A stretch of 64,000 nucleotides of DNA from Sphingobacteriales bacterium (GCA_014763615.1 JACXVB010000002.1:62001-126000); one strand, 5' to 3'; shown: positions 22,948 through 33,070, counted from the stretch's first letter. A program made the numbers and translations. Notes: generated by a model from the sequence alone, not told the origin.

Positions 22948-25095
22948 ATGTGGGTGATTAAATTTCAGGTAATTATCTTTTCGGTTTTATTCCTTTTTTT
23001 TGGGGAGATAGTGTTTGCTCAAAGTCAATCTAGCTTGGTAATTGATACAATCAGTATCAATAAAATTGACAATGAGTTTTATCAAGTATATCAAAATAAT
23101 CCTTCAAAAGCTTATAAATTAAGCCAAAAACTATTACAAGTTTCAAAAAAAGTTAATTATCAAAAAGGTATTGCATTGGCTAAAAGTGAGCAAGCCTTAT
23201 TGGCATTAGATAGCAATCAATTTGAAAAAGCAATAAAACTGTATCAAGAAGCCTACCCTATTTTTGTCAAGCTGAATGAACAAAAAAATGCAGCAAACAC
23301 ACTTTTCAATTTGGCTTATGCTAACAGCTATTTAGGCGAATACAAGAAATCTATTAATAACTACACTAAAGCTTTAAAAATCTATCAAATACAAAAAGAT
23401 TCTGATTTACTCTCTAGCACTTATACCAATTTAGCTATTATTTATGATGAAGCTGGCGAGTATGAAAAAGCCATTGATTTTTATTTCAAAACTTATCAGA
23501 TTGACAAAAAAAGAGGGAAGAAAAACCTACTTGGAACAGATTTAAATAATATCGGGCAGCTTTTCGAAACCTTAGAAATCCATGATAAAGCTGCTGATTA
23601 CCTCAATAAAAGTATAGCAGCCTCTTTATCCGTAAAAGACTCGGCTGCTTTATGTTATGCTTATGAAAGCTTATCGATGGTTGAGCTCAATCAAAACCAC
23701 ACGGATAAAGCTTCAGACTTACTTCGTCTATCATTAGCGATGAGCAAAACTTTTCCTGATGATGATATCATCAGCCTATTATATGCAGATTTTTGCAAAA
23801 TTTATCTTGCTAAAAACGAGATGGATAGTGCTAGAATGCACTTAAATAAATCACTGGAAATACTTCAGCAGAAAAATATCCCTTATAACATCAGCTATGC
23901 TCTGGTTTGTGAAGCGCAACTTCATAATTACACTAAAAACCCCACTAAAGCCATACAAGCTGCAATAAAAGGTATCCAACTTACGGATAAAATTGGAAGT
24001 TTACCTTTAAAAATCAATTTATTGGTTGAGCTAAAAAAAGCCTATGCTCAGCAACAAAACTATAAAGCCGCTTATGAAGCTCAAGAACAAGCTAATACAC
24101 TAAGAAAACAGTTAAATACTGGCGAAATCATCAAAAAAATTACTGCTTTACTGCTTACTCAGGAATATGAGCAGAAAGAGTCTTTAGAAAAAGAGCGAAG
24201 AGCAAAAGCAGATTTGATAATCAAAAATAGAATAGAAAGAAAAAATTCTTTGATTACTATTTTTATCATCATTTGCGTTTTCACTATCCTTATTTCTGTG
24301 ATACTTTATCTCAACCATAAAAAGCAGAAAAAAGTGAATAGATTATTGTGGATTAAAAACAAAGAAATTTCAAAAAACAGAAACGAAATTTCTTATCAAG
24401 CTGAGCAGTTAGCAGAGTTAAATGAAGTAAAAGATCGGCTTTTCACCATCATTTCTCATGATTTAAGAAAACCTATCCATCAGCTTACTTCTGTGATAGA
24501 TTTATTAGAAACCAATCTGTTGGATAAAGAAGATATGGAAAACATGATGCCATCTATATCCAAAAGTGTAAAAGATACTTCCGAACTTTTAGATAGCCTT
24601 TTATTTTGGGCAAAAACCCAAATGAAGGGTTTTAAATTAAAGCTAAAAGAAGTCAACCTCAATTCTTTTATCCAGCAAAATTTAAGTGTATTAGAAAGCC
24701 AGATTCAAGAAAAAAAGATTGTCATCATCAACCATATACCTGAAGATTTTCAGATTCAAATAGACGAACTTTTAATGAAAATTATCATTAGAAACCTGCT
24801 ATCTAATGCTATTAAATTTTCTTATAGCGAAGGAGAAATTAGCATCAACTTAGCAAAGCAAAACGGATTTATAGCACTGTCTATAAAGGATAATGGCGCA
24901 GGAATGAGTAAAGAGCAGTTAGATAATTTATTCACTCCAAAAGTTAAAAGCACAAAAGGGACAAAAAACGAAGTTGGCTCAGGCTTAGGCCTGATATTTT
25001 GCAAAGATTTGATTGAAAAAAGTGGCGGTAAAATTTGGGTAAAAAGCGAGCTCAATAAAGGAAGTGAATTCTTTTTCTCGATTCCTAAATATTAA
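22948..25095 (+). CDS. TPR-containing membrane sensor histidine kinase
   Basis: About 715 residues from the ATG at 22948 (a TTG at 22894 would add 18). It has a signal peptide ending EIVFAQ, a periplasmic array of tetratricopeptide repeats (about 40-390, with repeated ANTLFNLAYANSYLGEY-like units), one membrane span (about 433-456), a short coiled coil, the dimerisation domain with phospho-acceptor H504 in FTIISHDLRKP, and an ATPase domain (NLLSNAIKFS, DNGAGMS, GSGLGL). It probably senses an envelope or cell-surface signal through the TPRs and phosphorylates a response regulator, but none is encoded beside it. The receiver partner and signal are unknown. Confidence 0.92.
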   Translation: MWVIKFQVIIFSVLFLFFGEIVFAQSQSSLVIDTISINKIDNEFYQVYQNNPSKAYKLSQKLLQVSKKVNYQKGIALAKSEQALLALDSNQFEKAIKLYQEAYPIFVKLNEQKNAANTLFNLAYANSYLGEYKKSINNYTKALKIYQIQKDSDLLSSTYTNLAIIYDEAGEYEKAIDFYFKTYQIDKKRGKKNLLGTDLNNIGQLFETLEIHDKAADYLNKSIAASLSVKDSAALCYAYESLSMVELNQNHTDKASDLLRLSLAMSKTFPDDDIISLLYADFCKIYLAKNEMDSARMHLNKSLEILQQKNIPYNISYALVCEAQLHNYTKNPTKAIQAAIKGIQLTDKIGSLPLKINLLVELKKAYAQQQNYKAAYEAQEQANTLRKQLNTGEIIKKITALLLTQEYEQKESLEKERRAKADLIIKNRIERKNSLITIFIIICVFTILISVILYLNHKKQKKVNRLLWIKNKEISKNRNEISYQAEQLAELNEVKDRLFTIISHDLRKPIHQLTSVIDLLETNLLDKEDMENMMPSISKSVKDTSELLDSLLFWAKTQMKGFKLKLKEVNLNSFIQQNLSVLESQIQEKKIVIINHIPEDFQIQIDELLMKIIIRNLLSNAIKFSYSEGEISINLAKQNGFIALSIKDNGAGMSKEQLDNLFTPKVKSTKGTKNEVGSGLGLIFCKDLIEKSGGKIWVKSELNKGSEFFFSIPKY

Positions 25096-25146
25096 TCATC
25101 TAACCTCATTATCATTTTGTAAAGACGAATTTACGGTCTCAATTTA

Positions 25147-25154
25147 TAAATTTG
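25147..25154 (+). promoter_or_regulatory. -7 promoter element (TAAATTTG)
   Basis: An exact TAnnTTTG match 36 bases before the lactonase ATG. The nearest upstream TTTG is at 25116-25119, 27 bases away, longer than usual, so only the -7 box is supported. Confidence 0.35.
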
Positions 25155-25189
25155 GTTTATATTGCATCTTTAATTCATTTTAACTCAAT

Positions 25190-26341
25190 ATGAAAAAATA
25201 TTCTTTTTTACTCCTAGCGTTTGCACTTAGTTTTTCAGTTTCATTTAACACTTTAGCGCAGAATAACTCAAGATATTTCCACCTCATTATAGGCACTTAT
25301 ACTAAAACGCAGGATAAAGGATTATTTGTTTATAAATTCGATAGCCAAACTGGCGATTTAAGTTTTGAATCAGCAACCGAAGGCGTACAAAACCCTTCCT
25401 ATCTCATCATCAGAGATGATGCTAAAAAGGTTTACGCTGTAAATGAAAGTGATACCGATAGAAAAGGAGCGGTTAGTGCTTTTAATTTCGATGCCAAAAG
25501 TGGTAAGCTGCAATTCATCAATAAAGAGGAAACTCATGGTGATGCACCATGTTACATAACGCTTTCTGCGGATAATCATTTTGTGTTTACAGCCAATTAT
25601 ACTGGTGGAAACATTAGTGTTTTACCAATAAAAAGCGATGGTGCTGTGGGCGAAGTTTCACAAATCATTCAACACAAGGGAAGTAGCATTAATCCTAATC
25701 GACAAAATGAACCTCACGTACATTCTGTGAATTTTAGTCCAGACGGAACAATTCTTTACAGTGCTGATTTAGGTACTGATAAAATTTATGGTTATCTGTA
25801 TGATGCCAGCGAAAAGCAACCATTGAATTCTAACGAAAAGGCAGAAGTTGCTGTAACACCAGGCTTCGGTCCCCGCCATTTTGTATTCAATAAAAAAGGT
25901 GACAAAATGTATTTGGTTTCAGAAATGGCTGCTAATATTACCGTCTTCAACCATCAAAAAAATACTTTGAAACCCATTCAAATGATTAACTTAATGGGAA
26001 ATGACTTTAAAGGAATAAACGGAGCTGCTGCGGTTCATTTCTCTCAGGATGGCAAATTTTTGTATGCCACCAACAGAGGAACCGCAAATAAGATAGTGGT
26101 TTTTAAAGTAGATGAAAAAACCGGCAAACTGACAAAAGTAGGCGAAACTAGTACTTTAGGCGAAATGCCAAGAGATTTCATTATCGACCCGACAGATCAT
26201 TTCCTGTTGATTGCACATCAAAATTCCAATGATATTTTTGTTTTCAAAAGAGATCAAAAAACTGGACTATTGACTTCTATCAACAAAAAAATTGAATTAG
26301 GCAGTCCGGTTTGTTTAAAGATGACGGCAGTAGAAAACTAG
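25190..26341 (+). CDS. Secreted lactonase-family beta-propeller protein (6-phosphogluconolactonase-like)
   Basis: A 383-residue protein with a signal peptide (ends FNTLAQ) and a seven-bladed propeller of the lactonase/YbhE family. Marks are the opening IIGTYTKTQDKGLFVYKF, the repeated YAVNESD and FVFTANYTGGNISV strands, and NEPHVHSVNFSPDG. Cytoplasmic YbhE hydrolyses 6-phosphogluconolactone in the pentose phosphate pathway. This copy is exported, so its natural substrate is more likely another sugar lactone or it may only bind a sugar. It overlaps the convergent oxidoreductase gene by four bases. Confidence 0.88.
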   Translation: MKKYSFLLLAFALSFSVSFNTLAQNNSRYFHLIIGTYTKTQDKGLFVYKFDSQTGDLSFESATEGVQNPSYLIIRDDAKKVYAVNESDTDRKGAVSAFNFDAKSGKLQFINKEETHGDAPCYITLSADNHFVFTANYTGGNISVLPIKSDGAVGEVSQIIQHKGSSINPNRQNEPHVHSVNFSPDGTILYSADLGTDKIYGYLYDASEKQPLNSNEKAEVAVTPGFGPRHFVFNKKGDKMYLVSEMAANITVFNHQKNTLKPIQMINLMGNDFKGINGAAAVHFSQDGKFLYATNRGTANKIVVFKVDEKTGKLTKVGETSTLGEMPRDFIIDPTDHFLLIAHQNSNDIFVFKRDQKTGLLTSINKKIELGSPVCLKMTAVEN

Positions 26342-27408
26342 CGGAACTTTCCTCTTTCATATTGTAAAGGCCATTTTACTTCGTGTTTGAGCTCATGAGC
26401 AGCTCTCAAACTGAAATAAGGATCTCTTAAAAACTCACGAGCCATAAAAATTAAATCGGCTTGGTTATTTTCTAAGATACTTTCTGCTTCGGCAGAAGTA
26501 GTGATTAAGCCTACCGCACCCGACATGATCTCAGCTTTAGCCTTTACGCCTTCCGCAAAATGAAGTTGATATAAAGGCTTAACCTCAATTTGTTGATATT
26601 CTACCAAACCGCCAGAAGAGCAATCAAATAAATCAACATCCATCGTTTTTAACACTTTAGCAAGCTCAACAGAATCTTCTAAATTCCAACCTCCATCAGC
26701 CCAATCGCTTGCTGAAATACGCACAAAAAGTGGATAATCTTTGGGCCAAACTTCTTTTATAGCCTCTGTAACTTCTAAGGTTAATCTGATTCTATTTTCA
26801 AAGCTTCCGCCATATTCATCATTTCTTTGGTTGGCCAAAGGCGATAAAAACTGATGCAGTAAATAACCATGAGCAGCATGAATCTCGATCACTTTAAACC
26901 CAGCAATTAAAGCTCTTTGGGTTGCCGTTCTAAAATCATCGATTACTTTTTCGAGTCCTTTTTTATTAAGTGCTAAAGGTAAAGTAGTGCCGTTTTTGTA
27001 AGATAATTCGCTAGGAGCAACGCGTTCCCACCCATGTTCTTCATTGGGCTCAATTAATTTACCTCCGTTCCAAGGTTGGGTATGACTCGCCTTTCTTCCG
27101 GCATGAGCCAACTGAATTCCAGCTATTGCATCTTGTTTTTCTATAAAAGTGGTAATTCTTTTTAAGCCTGCAATGTGCTCATCTTTCCAAATTCCTAAAT
27201 CCCAAGGTGTAATTCTACCTTCTGGCGAAACTGCTGCAGCTTCTGTAAAAATTAAACCAGCACCACCTACTGCCCTACTTCCTAAATTCACTAAATGCCA
27301 ATCGTCACTAAAACCATCTTCACTAGAGTACTGACACATTGGAGAAACCACTAATCTGTTTTTTAGCGTGATTGATTTTATCTTTAAAGGTTCAAAAAGT
27401 TTTGCCAT
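26338..27408 (-). CDS. Old Yellow Enzyme-type NADH:flavin oxidoreductase (NamA/YqjM-like)
   Basis: A 356-residue FMN TIM-barrel enzyme reducing activated C=C bonds of enones or other electrophiles with NAD(P)H. Typical segments are KNRLVVSPMCQYSSEDG near the N-terminus, HLVNLGSRAVGG, QLAHAGRKAS, the catalytic HAAHGYLLHQFLSP block (about 190-205) and the C-terminal ADLIFMAREFLRDPYF. The short cysteine-containing PMCQYS start is characteristic of the YqjM-like subgroup. Function is probably detoxification. It converges on the lactonase gene with a four-base overlap of the stop codons. Confidence 0.93.
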   Translation of the reverse strand: MAKLFEPLKIKSITLKNRLVVSPMCQYSSEDGFSDDWHLVNLGSRAVGGAGLIFTEAAAVSPEGRITPWDLGIWKDEHIAGLKRITTFIEKQDAIAGIQLAHAGRKASHTQPWNGGKLIEPNEEHGWERVAPSELSYKNGTTLPLALNKKGLEKVIDDFRTATQRALIAGFKVIEIHAAHGYLLHQFLSPLANQRNDEYGGSFENRIRLTLEVTEAIKEVWPKDYPLFVRISASDWADGGWNLEDSVELAKVLKTMDVDLFDCSSGGLVEYQQIEVKPLYQLHFAEGVKAKAEIMSGAVGLITTSAEAESILENNQADLIFMAREFLRDPYFSLRAAHELKHEVKWPLQYERGKFR

Positions 27409-27653
27409 GTTCTTAATTTTAGAGATGAACAGTTGTCAAGTTTTAAAGTTTGTCGGTGCAAAGTCTGAATCAAACAAAGACTTTAAAATGAACGGTTTTA
27501 AATTTATTATGGTTCATTGCTAAATCTAAGACTCATAAAAAGTAGCAGAATTTATATTCTATCTTATTCTACAATAGCACTGATGTTAAATAAAAGGTTA
27601 ACCAATTTTAAGACTGATTATTAATCCTTAATTTTACTGGCACAAACTCATTT

Positions 27654-29708
27654 ATGCGTTACAGCTTAGCACTCCTTTTTTTCTTTATTTTAACCAAATT
27701 TACTGCTGCACAAAATCAAAGTGATAGCACAAAAATTTTAACTGAAGTAACAGTTAAAGCTTATCTATCTAACCAAACACTGATGAGCTTACCCGCAAGT
27801 GCCTCAGTTATTCATCTCAAACAAATTGAGCAAAATAGCAATCAATCTTTATTACCTGTATTAAATACAGTTTCAGGTGTTAAAATGGAAGAAAGATCTC
27901 CGGGAAGCTATCGCGTTTCTATCCGTGGGAGTTTACTGAGGTCTCCTTTTGGTGTTCGAAATATCAAAATTTATTTAGATGATTATCCTCTCACAGATGC
28001 GAGTGGAAACACCTATTTTAATCTTTTAGACCCATCTTCGGTAAGCAGAATGGAAGTTTTAAAAGGGCCAGATGGGAGTTTATTTGGAGCCAATTCTGGC
28101 GGAGTAATTTTACTGAATACGCAATCTAATGAGGATAAAAATGCTATAAACATCGGTTCTGGTTCTTACGGTTTGTTCAAAGAAAACATTCAAATCAATC
28201 AAAATAACAAGAAATTACAGTATAATTTTCATCAAGGCATTCAAACTTCAGACGGTTATCGGGCAAATAGCCGATTGAAAAGATATTTCTTTCAGACACA
28301 GGAAAATTGGAACTATCATCCGAAAGGAACATTAAATTTCTCTAGCTTTTACAGCGATTTAGCTTATCAAACACCTGGTGGCTTAACAGCTGCACAAATG
28401 CAAAGCAATCCACAAGCCGCCCGTCCGGCTACTCCATTTGCCCCTGGAGCTATTGAACAGCAAGCTGGCATTTACAATAAAACATTTTTTGGGGGTTTAA
28501 GAAATGAATATCAATTGAGTTCACGTTGGAAACACATTGTTTCTATTTCTACCATTCAAACTGATTTAAAGAATCCGTTTATCACCAATTATGAGAAAAG
28601 GAAGGAACATTCTTTGGCTTTAAGGAGCTATTTTGAATACAAAAATAGCTCTTCACAAAAGCTGAAATTTCAATGGAACACAGGTTGGGAATATCAAAAA
28701 ACAAAATCTGATATCATCAATTATGGAAATGATAAAGGCACACCAACTAATGTTCTTGCTGCTGACGGTATTGATAATCAAATGCAATTTTTCTTTACCC
28801 GTTTTGCGTTTCAAGATGGCACTCATTTTAAAGCAGAGGTATCCAACAGTTTAAATTTCGCGAATTATAGCTTTAGGAAATTAAGTGAATCTACCTCTAA
28901 TTCAATACTTGGAAAAGTAAATTTAAAAGCACAGTTGATGCCCAGACTGGCATTATCCTACCTAATTCATTCCAATTTTGTAGTAAGAGCTATCGTGAGT
29001 AAAGGTTATTCTAGCCCTACTGCAGAAGAAATCAGAGCTTCTGATCAGAAAATAAATACCGATTTACAAGCAGAATACGGATGGAATTATGAATTAGGTT
29101 TGAGAATAAGAACTCCATTTGAAAACGTATATCTGGATGCTTCGGCTTTTGATTACCATCTAAAAAATGCCATCGTAAGGCGTACGAATGCTAACGATCA
29201 AGATTATTATTTAAATGCTGGTGGAACACAACAACGAGGTTTGGAACTGGCTTTAAACACTCGTTTATTAAATCAAAGCGTAGATCTCATTAAAAATATC
29301 TATTGGAATTCTTCTTTTACTTTTTATGATTTTAAATTCAGTAATTACCAAGTTGCCGGGAATAATTATTCTGGAAATCGTTTAACCGGAGTGCCTAAAA
29401 CCAATATCAACTCCAACCTCAACATTGATTTTGAAAAGCAGTGGAACCTATTTGTCAATTATCAATTTAATGGCAAAACCACCTTAAACGATGCTGCTTC
29501 AGTTTATGCAAATAGTTATCATCTGTTAACCCTCAAAATTTCAAAACAATTCCCGATAGGAAAATCAAAATTGGACCTCAATTTTGGTGTTGATAATTTA
29601 CTAAATCAGGATTACAGTTTAGGAAATGATTTAAATGCTTTTGGAAATCGATATTTTAATCCGGCAGCTAAAAGAAATTATTTTGGAGGATTAGGTTTTT
29701 CAATCTAA
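27654..29708 (+). CDS. TonB-dependent outer-membrane receptor (plug-barrel type)
   Basis: A 684-residue receptor without the N-terminal carboxypeptidase-like domain. A signal peptide ends FTAAQ; a plug domain follows (about 45-150) with GVKMEERSPGSYRVSIRG, a DDYPLTD block and VLKGPDGSLFGANSGG. The rest is a barrel with alternating aromatic strands ending FGGLGFSI. The short architecture is typical of receptors for iron chelates, cobalamin or copper rather than of SusC-type glycan receptors. No substrate-specific partner lies next to it. It overlaps the convergent alanine dehydrogenase gene by four bases. Confidence 0.9.
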   Translation: MRYSLALLFFFILTKFTAAQNQSDSTKILTEVTVKAYLSNQTLMSLPASASVIHLKQIEQNSNQSLLPVLNTVSGVKMEERSPGSYRVSIRGSLLRSPFGVRNIKIYLDDYPLTDASGNTYFNLLDPSSVSRMEVLKGPDGSLFGANSGGVILLNTQSNEDKNAINIGSGSYGLFKENIQINQNNKKLQYNFHQGIQTSDGYRANSRLKRYFFQTQENWNYHPKGTLNFSSFYSDLAYQTPGGLTAAQMQSNPQAARPATPFAPGAIEQQAGIYNKTFFGGLRNEYQLSSRWKHIVSISTIQTDLKNPFITNYEKRKEHSLALRSYFEYKNSSSQKLKFQWNTGWEYQKTKSDIINYGNDKGTPTNVLAADGIDNQMQFFFTRFAFQDGTHFKAEVSNSLNFANYSFRKLSESTSNSILGKVNLKAQLMPRLALSYLIHSNFVVRAIVSKGYSSPTAEEIRASDQKINTDLQAEYGWNYELGLRIRTPFENVYLDASAFDYHLKNAIVRRTNANDQDYYLNAGGTQQRGLELALNTRLLNQSVDLIKNIYWNSSFTFYDFKFSNYQVAGNNYSGNRLTGVPKTNINSNLNIDFEKQWNLFVNYQFNGKTTLNDAASVYANSYHLLTLKISKQFPIGKSKLDLNFGVDNLLNQDYSLGNDLNAFGNRYFNPAAKRNYFGGLGFSI

Positions 29709-30838
29709 TCCTCAACCTCTCTGGTGTCTAAAAAATGATGAACTGGTTTAAAATGTAAATCAAATGCTTCTGCAACCTGACGGTAAACCACTTCGCCATT
29801 AATAATATTTAAACCTTTCAATAACTCATAATTATCTAAACAAGCTTTTTTCCAGCCTTTTTCTGCCAATTCAATGATATAAGGAAAAGTTGCATTTGTA
29901 AGCGCAATGGTAGAGGTATAAGGAACTGCACCAGGCATATTGGTCACGCAATAATGTAAAATACCATCTACAATATAGGTTGGGTTTTCATGTGTAGTAG
30001 GTTTACAAGTTTCAATGCAGCCACCTTGATCTACCGAAACATCTACAATCACAGTCCCCGGTCGCATTAATTTTAGCATATCTCTGGTAATTACTTTAGG
30101 CGATTTTCCTCCCGGAATTAAAACAGCTCCTACAATTAAATCATGATTAACTACCAATCTTCTGATATTGTATTCACTGCTATACATGGTTACCACATGA
30201 GGTGGTAAAATATCATTGACATATCTTAATCTTTGGATATTGGTATCAATAATCGTCACATGGGCGCCTAAACCAGAAGCCATTTTTGCCGCCTGAACGC
30301 CCACCACTCCTGCTCCAATAATCAACACTTTCCCTGGCGTAACTCCTGGTACTCCACCTAATAAAATTCCACGTCCCATCACGGGTTTTTCTAAATATCT
30401 AGCCCCTTGCTGAATGGCCATCCGCCCAGCAACTTCAGACATTGGGACTAAAATGGGCAAAGATTTATCGGTAGATTCTACGGTTTCATAAGCTAAGCAA
30501 ACCGATCCACTATCTAACATGGCATAGGTGAGCTTTTTATTAGAGGCAAAATGAAAAAAACTAAAAATCAGTTGGTCTTTCCGAGCCATTTTATACTCAT
30601 GATCTTCAGGCTCTTTCACCTTTATAATCATATCGGATCTTCCCCAAATCTCATCTTCGGTTAGAATAATTTCGGCACCTGCTTCTTCATAATCATCATT
30701 TCTAAAGCCGCTTGCAGCACCAGCATGGGTCTCGATTAATACTTGATGACCTCTTTTAACCAATTCATGAGTACCTGCAGGTGTTAAACCTACCCTGTTC
30801 TCATTGTTTTTCATTTCTCTAGGCACTCCAATAAGCAT
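29705..30838 (-). CDS. ald: Alanine dehydrogenase
   Basis: A 377-residue NAD-dependent enzyme that interconverts L-alanine with pyruvate and ammonium. Typical segments are GVPREMKNNENRVGLTPAG, KVKEPEDHEY (with the substrate-binding lysine), FSFFHFASNK with the catalytic-region histidine, the NAD Rossmann motif IIGAGVVGVQAA and VDVSVDQGGCIET near the active site. Length agrees with family values of about 370. The upstream spacer to the divergent DUF3891 gene is about 177 bases of very AT-rich sequence and must hold both promoters, but no clear box is seen on the ald side. Confidence 0.96.
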   Translation of the reverse strand: MLIGVPREMKNNENRVGLTPAGTHELVKRGHQVLIETHAGAASGFRNDDYEEAGAEIILTEDEIWGRSDMIIKVKEPEDHEYKMARKDQLIFSFFHFASNKKLTYAMLDSGSVCLAYETVESTDKSLPILVPMSEVAGRMAIQQGARYLEKPVMGRGILLGGVPGVTPGKVLIIGAGVVGVQAAKMASGLGAHVTIIDTNIQRLRYVNDILPPHVVTMYSSEYNIRRLVVNHDLIVGAVLIPGGKSPKVITRDMLKLMRPGTVIVDVSVDQGGCIETCKPTTHENPTYIVDGILHYCVTNMPGAVPYTSTIALTNATFPYIIELAEKGWKKACLDNYELLKGLNIINGEVVYRQVAEAFDLHFKPVHHFLDTREVED

Positions 30839-31015
30839 ATTTTCAATAAATTTTAATAATTAATAAACAATTATCAATAAAATAAAGTAATTTTTAAATA
30901 ATATTCATGAAATTAATAAAAACTATTAAATATTCTAAAATAAAAAATCGATTTATCCAAAATCAGATTTTTAAAACATGAAAGAAATTGTATTTTTATT
31001 TTTTCTAAATTAAAG

Positions 31016-31780
31016 ATGATAGTTAGGGAAGATCAAGAAAACTTCATATTCATTACTCAACATGACCATGCCTATATAGCAGGAGAATTTCTAATGCATT
31101 TTAAAAAGGATTTTATTGCTTTAGAACATTACGAATCTTTAAAATTTGCTGTTCATCAACATGATAGAGCTTGGATTATTCCTGATGCCCATCCGCTCAT
31201 GAATGATGCTACTCAGCTCCCCTATACCTTTTTAGATTATCCAGAAAAATTAAAGTTTCATTTTTACAAACTCGGAATTGAACAGGTTGATCAGGCAAAT
31301 TCTTACGCAGCCATTTTATGTAGCATGCATTATTGCAGTTTTCTTGAAAATTTTAGTTCAGAAGCTGGTAAACAGTTTTATGAAAGAGAACAGCTACGCC
31401 AAAAGCATTTGATGAATAAATTAAAAATTCCGCATGATAGGCTTTTACAATATCAACTAAAAATTCTTCGATTTTGTGATGATTTATCTTTATACGTTTG
31501 CATGAATAAGCCTGGAGTTTCAAAAGAAGAAGAGATAGAAATTTTTAAAAACGGTTTTCCAAACTCTGAGTTTTTTAGTAAAAATGGTGAAACCAAAATA
31601 AAAGCATCTTATAAGGATAAAGACAGAAATGTAGTGAAATTTAACTCTTCCCCTTTTGAAGGACCTTTTGAAATCCGCATACATGCCAAAAGAGTATCTA
31701 AACAATTGATAAAAGATATTGGCTTAGCTGATGCTTATGCAAATGAGGTCACTTCTTCTTTTTCTATTAAACTCAGTTAA
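31016..31780 (+). CDS. DUF3891-family protein
   Basis: A 254-residue soluble protein of DUF3891, function unknown. It shows a conserved histidine/aspartate pattern reminiscent of HD-type metal enzymes: ITQHDHAYIAG (about 13-23), VHQHDRAWI (about 46-55) and HYCSFLENF further on. No signal peptide or membrane span is seen. A metal-dependent hydrolase is a possible reading but has not been shown. It is followed by hairpins at 31781-31824 and then the LiaF-like cluster, from which it appears separate. Confidence 0.75.
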   Translation: MIVREDQENFIFITQHDHAYIAGEFLMHFKKDFIALEHYESLKFAVHQHDRAWIIPDAHPLMNDATQLPYTFLDYPEKLKFHFYKLGIEQVDQANSYAAILCSMHYCSFLENFSSEAGKQFYEREQLRQKHLMNKLKIPHDRLLQYQLKILRFCDDLSLYVCMNKPGVSKEEEIEIFKNGFPNSEFFSKNGETKIKASYKDKDRNVVKFNSSPFEGPFEIRIHAKRVSKQLIKDIGLADAYANEVTSSFSIKLS

Positions 31781-31824
31781 GTCGGTTAAAAATTTCACCG
31801 ACAATTTCGGGTAGTTTACCGAAT
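31781..31824. promoter_or_regulatory. Two adjacent hairpins upstream of the LiaF-like cluster
   Basis: GTCGGT...ACCGAC (31781-31802, perfect six-base arms) is followed by a second hairpin, TTCGG GTA...TAC CGAA with one bulge (about 31806-31822). They start right at the end of the DUF3891 gene. No T-run follows, so they may be a weak terminator, a repeat or a regulatory leader. Confidence 0.35.
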
Positions 31825-31901
31825 TTATCCTCAAAACCATCGATTTTTAATATCTCATAAGTGGATATACCGCTACCTTTATGTCAATAAATTAAAAAAC
31901 A

Positions 31902-32708
31902 ATGGAGAATCAAGAAATAAAGAGAAACCTAAATCCTAATGGAAAAAAGGTTACAGGTGCAGCCATTCTAGTGATTGGCTTAGCCTTATTAGCAAAGCAA
32001 ATGGGGGTTTTAATGCCTTCATGGTTATTTAGCTGGCCTATGATTTTAATCGTAGTAGGAATAGCAAGCGGTATTAAACATCAGTTCAGAAATATGACTT
32101 GGTTGATTCTTATATCTATCGGTACAATATTTCTATTAGATCAAATCAGTCCACAACTTTCTATACATCAATATACTTGGCCAGTATTTTTCATCATTTT
32201 AGGATTATGGTTCATCTTTGGTAAAAGCTACAGAGGAAACTGCGGAGCAAGAAGAAGATGGAGACCTTTTGATGAATATCAACAACCTAATTTTAGTGGC
32301 ACACAACAAAGTCAAAACCCAAAAAATGACGAACCTGTAGGTGAAGAAAAAAGGTACCGCACTACAGGTGATGATTATATAGACAGCGTTTCTGTCTTCG
32401 GCGGTACCAAAAAAAGTATTCTATCCAAAAATTTTAAAGGTGGCGAAATTGTAACCATTATGGGTGGTGCAGAAATCAACCTAGTACATTCAGACATCAA
32501 CGGTGTTGTGGTTTTAGATGTTACTCAAATTTTTGGAGGCACAAAAATCTATATTCCCCCAACATGGGATGTTAACTCTGAAATGGCTGCCATTTTTGGA
32601 GGTATAGATGATAAAAGATCATTAACTCAGGTTTTAACTGATAAAAGTAAAGTGCTGGTGATTAAAGGAACTTCAATTTTCGGAGGTATAGAAATTAAGA
32701 ACTTTTAA
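31902..32708 (+). CDS. LiaF-like membrane protein with FGG repeats
   Basis: A 268-residue protein. The N-terminal part has four hydrophobic spans (about 18-34, 44-56, 65-80 and 90-106), a charged linker (RRRWRPF), and the C-terminal domain has five short repeats: SVFGG, TIMGG, QIFGG, AIFGG and SIFGG. This is the arrangement of LiaF/YvqF proteins, which in Firmicutes sense cell-wall stress and control a LiaSR two-component system. Here it heads a cluster with a DUF4288 gene, a LytS-type kinase and a LytTR regulator with gaps under 15 bases. It therefore probably tunes that kinase, although the Bacteroidota system differs from LiaRS in its kinase and regulator families. Confidence 0.82.
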   Translation: MENQEIKRNLNPNGKKVTGAAILVIGLALLAKQMGVLMPSWLFSWPMILIVVGIASGIKHQFRNMTWLILISIGTIFLLDQISPQLSIHQYTWPVFFIILGLWFIFGKSYRGNCGARRRWRPFDEYQQPNFSGTQQSQNPKNDEPVGEEKRYRTTGDDYIDSVSVFGGTKKSILSKNFKGGEIVTIMGGAEINLVHSDINGVVVLDVTQIFGGTKIYIPPTWDVNSEMAAIFGGIDDKRSLTQVLTDKSKVLVIKGTSIFGGIEIKNF

Positions 32709-32719
32709 AATTTTATTCC

Positions 32720-33061
32720 ATGAATTGGTTTGTTGCAAAAATGATTTTTCAAATTGAGGATAAAGAAATGCGTTATCCTCAATTTGATGAACAATTGAGA
32801 TTAATTGAAGCCATTAATGAAGAATTGGCTTTAGAAATGGCTTATCAAATGGGTGCTATGCAGCAAGAAGAAGTAAAATCTGCAAAAGATGAGGTGCTGA
32901 GATGGAAGTTTATCGCCGTTACCGAGCTTAATTACATAGGCGAAATTTCACACGGTAAAGAAATTCACTATCAAATTTCTGAACCAGAAAAAGCATTTAC
33001 TTATCTTGAAATGGTAAAGGCGAAAGCCGAGCAATTAAAGAATCGAAAACCGGCATACTAA
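32720..33061 (+). CDS. DUF4288-like small protein
   Basis: A 113-residue soluble acidic protein beginning MNWFVAKMIFQIED, resembling DUF4288 by its start and the WKFIAVTELNYIGE segment. Function is not known. It lies 11 bases after the LiaF-like gene and 9 bases before the kinase gene, so it is part of the same operon. It may be a cytoplasmic accessory protein of the envelope-stress circuit. Confidence 0.75.
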   Translation: MNWFVAKMIFQIEDKEMRYPQFDEQLRLIEAINEELALEMAYQMGAMQQEEVKSAKDEVLRWKFIAVTELNYIGEISHGKEIHYQISEPEKAFTYLEMVKAKAEQLKNRKPAY

Positions 33062-33070
33062 TTCTTAACA

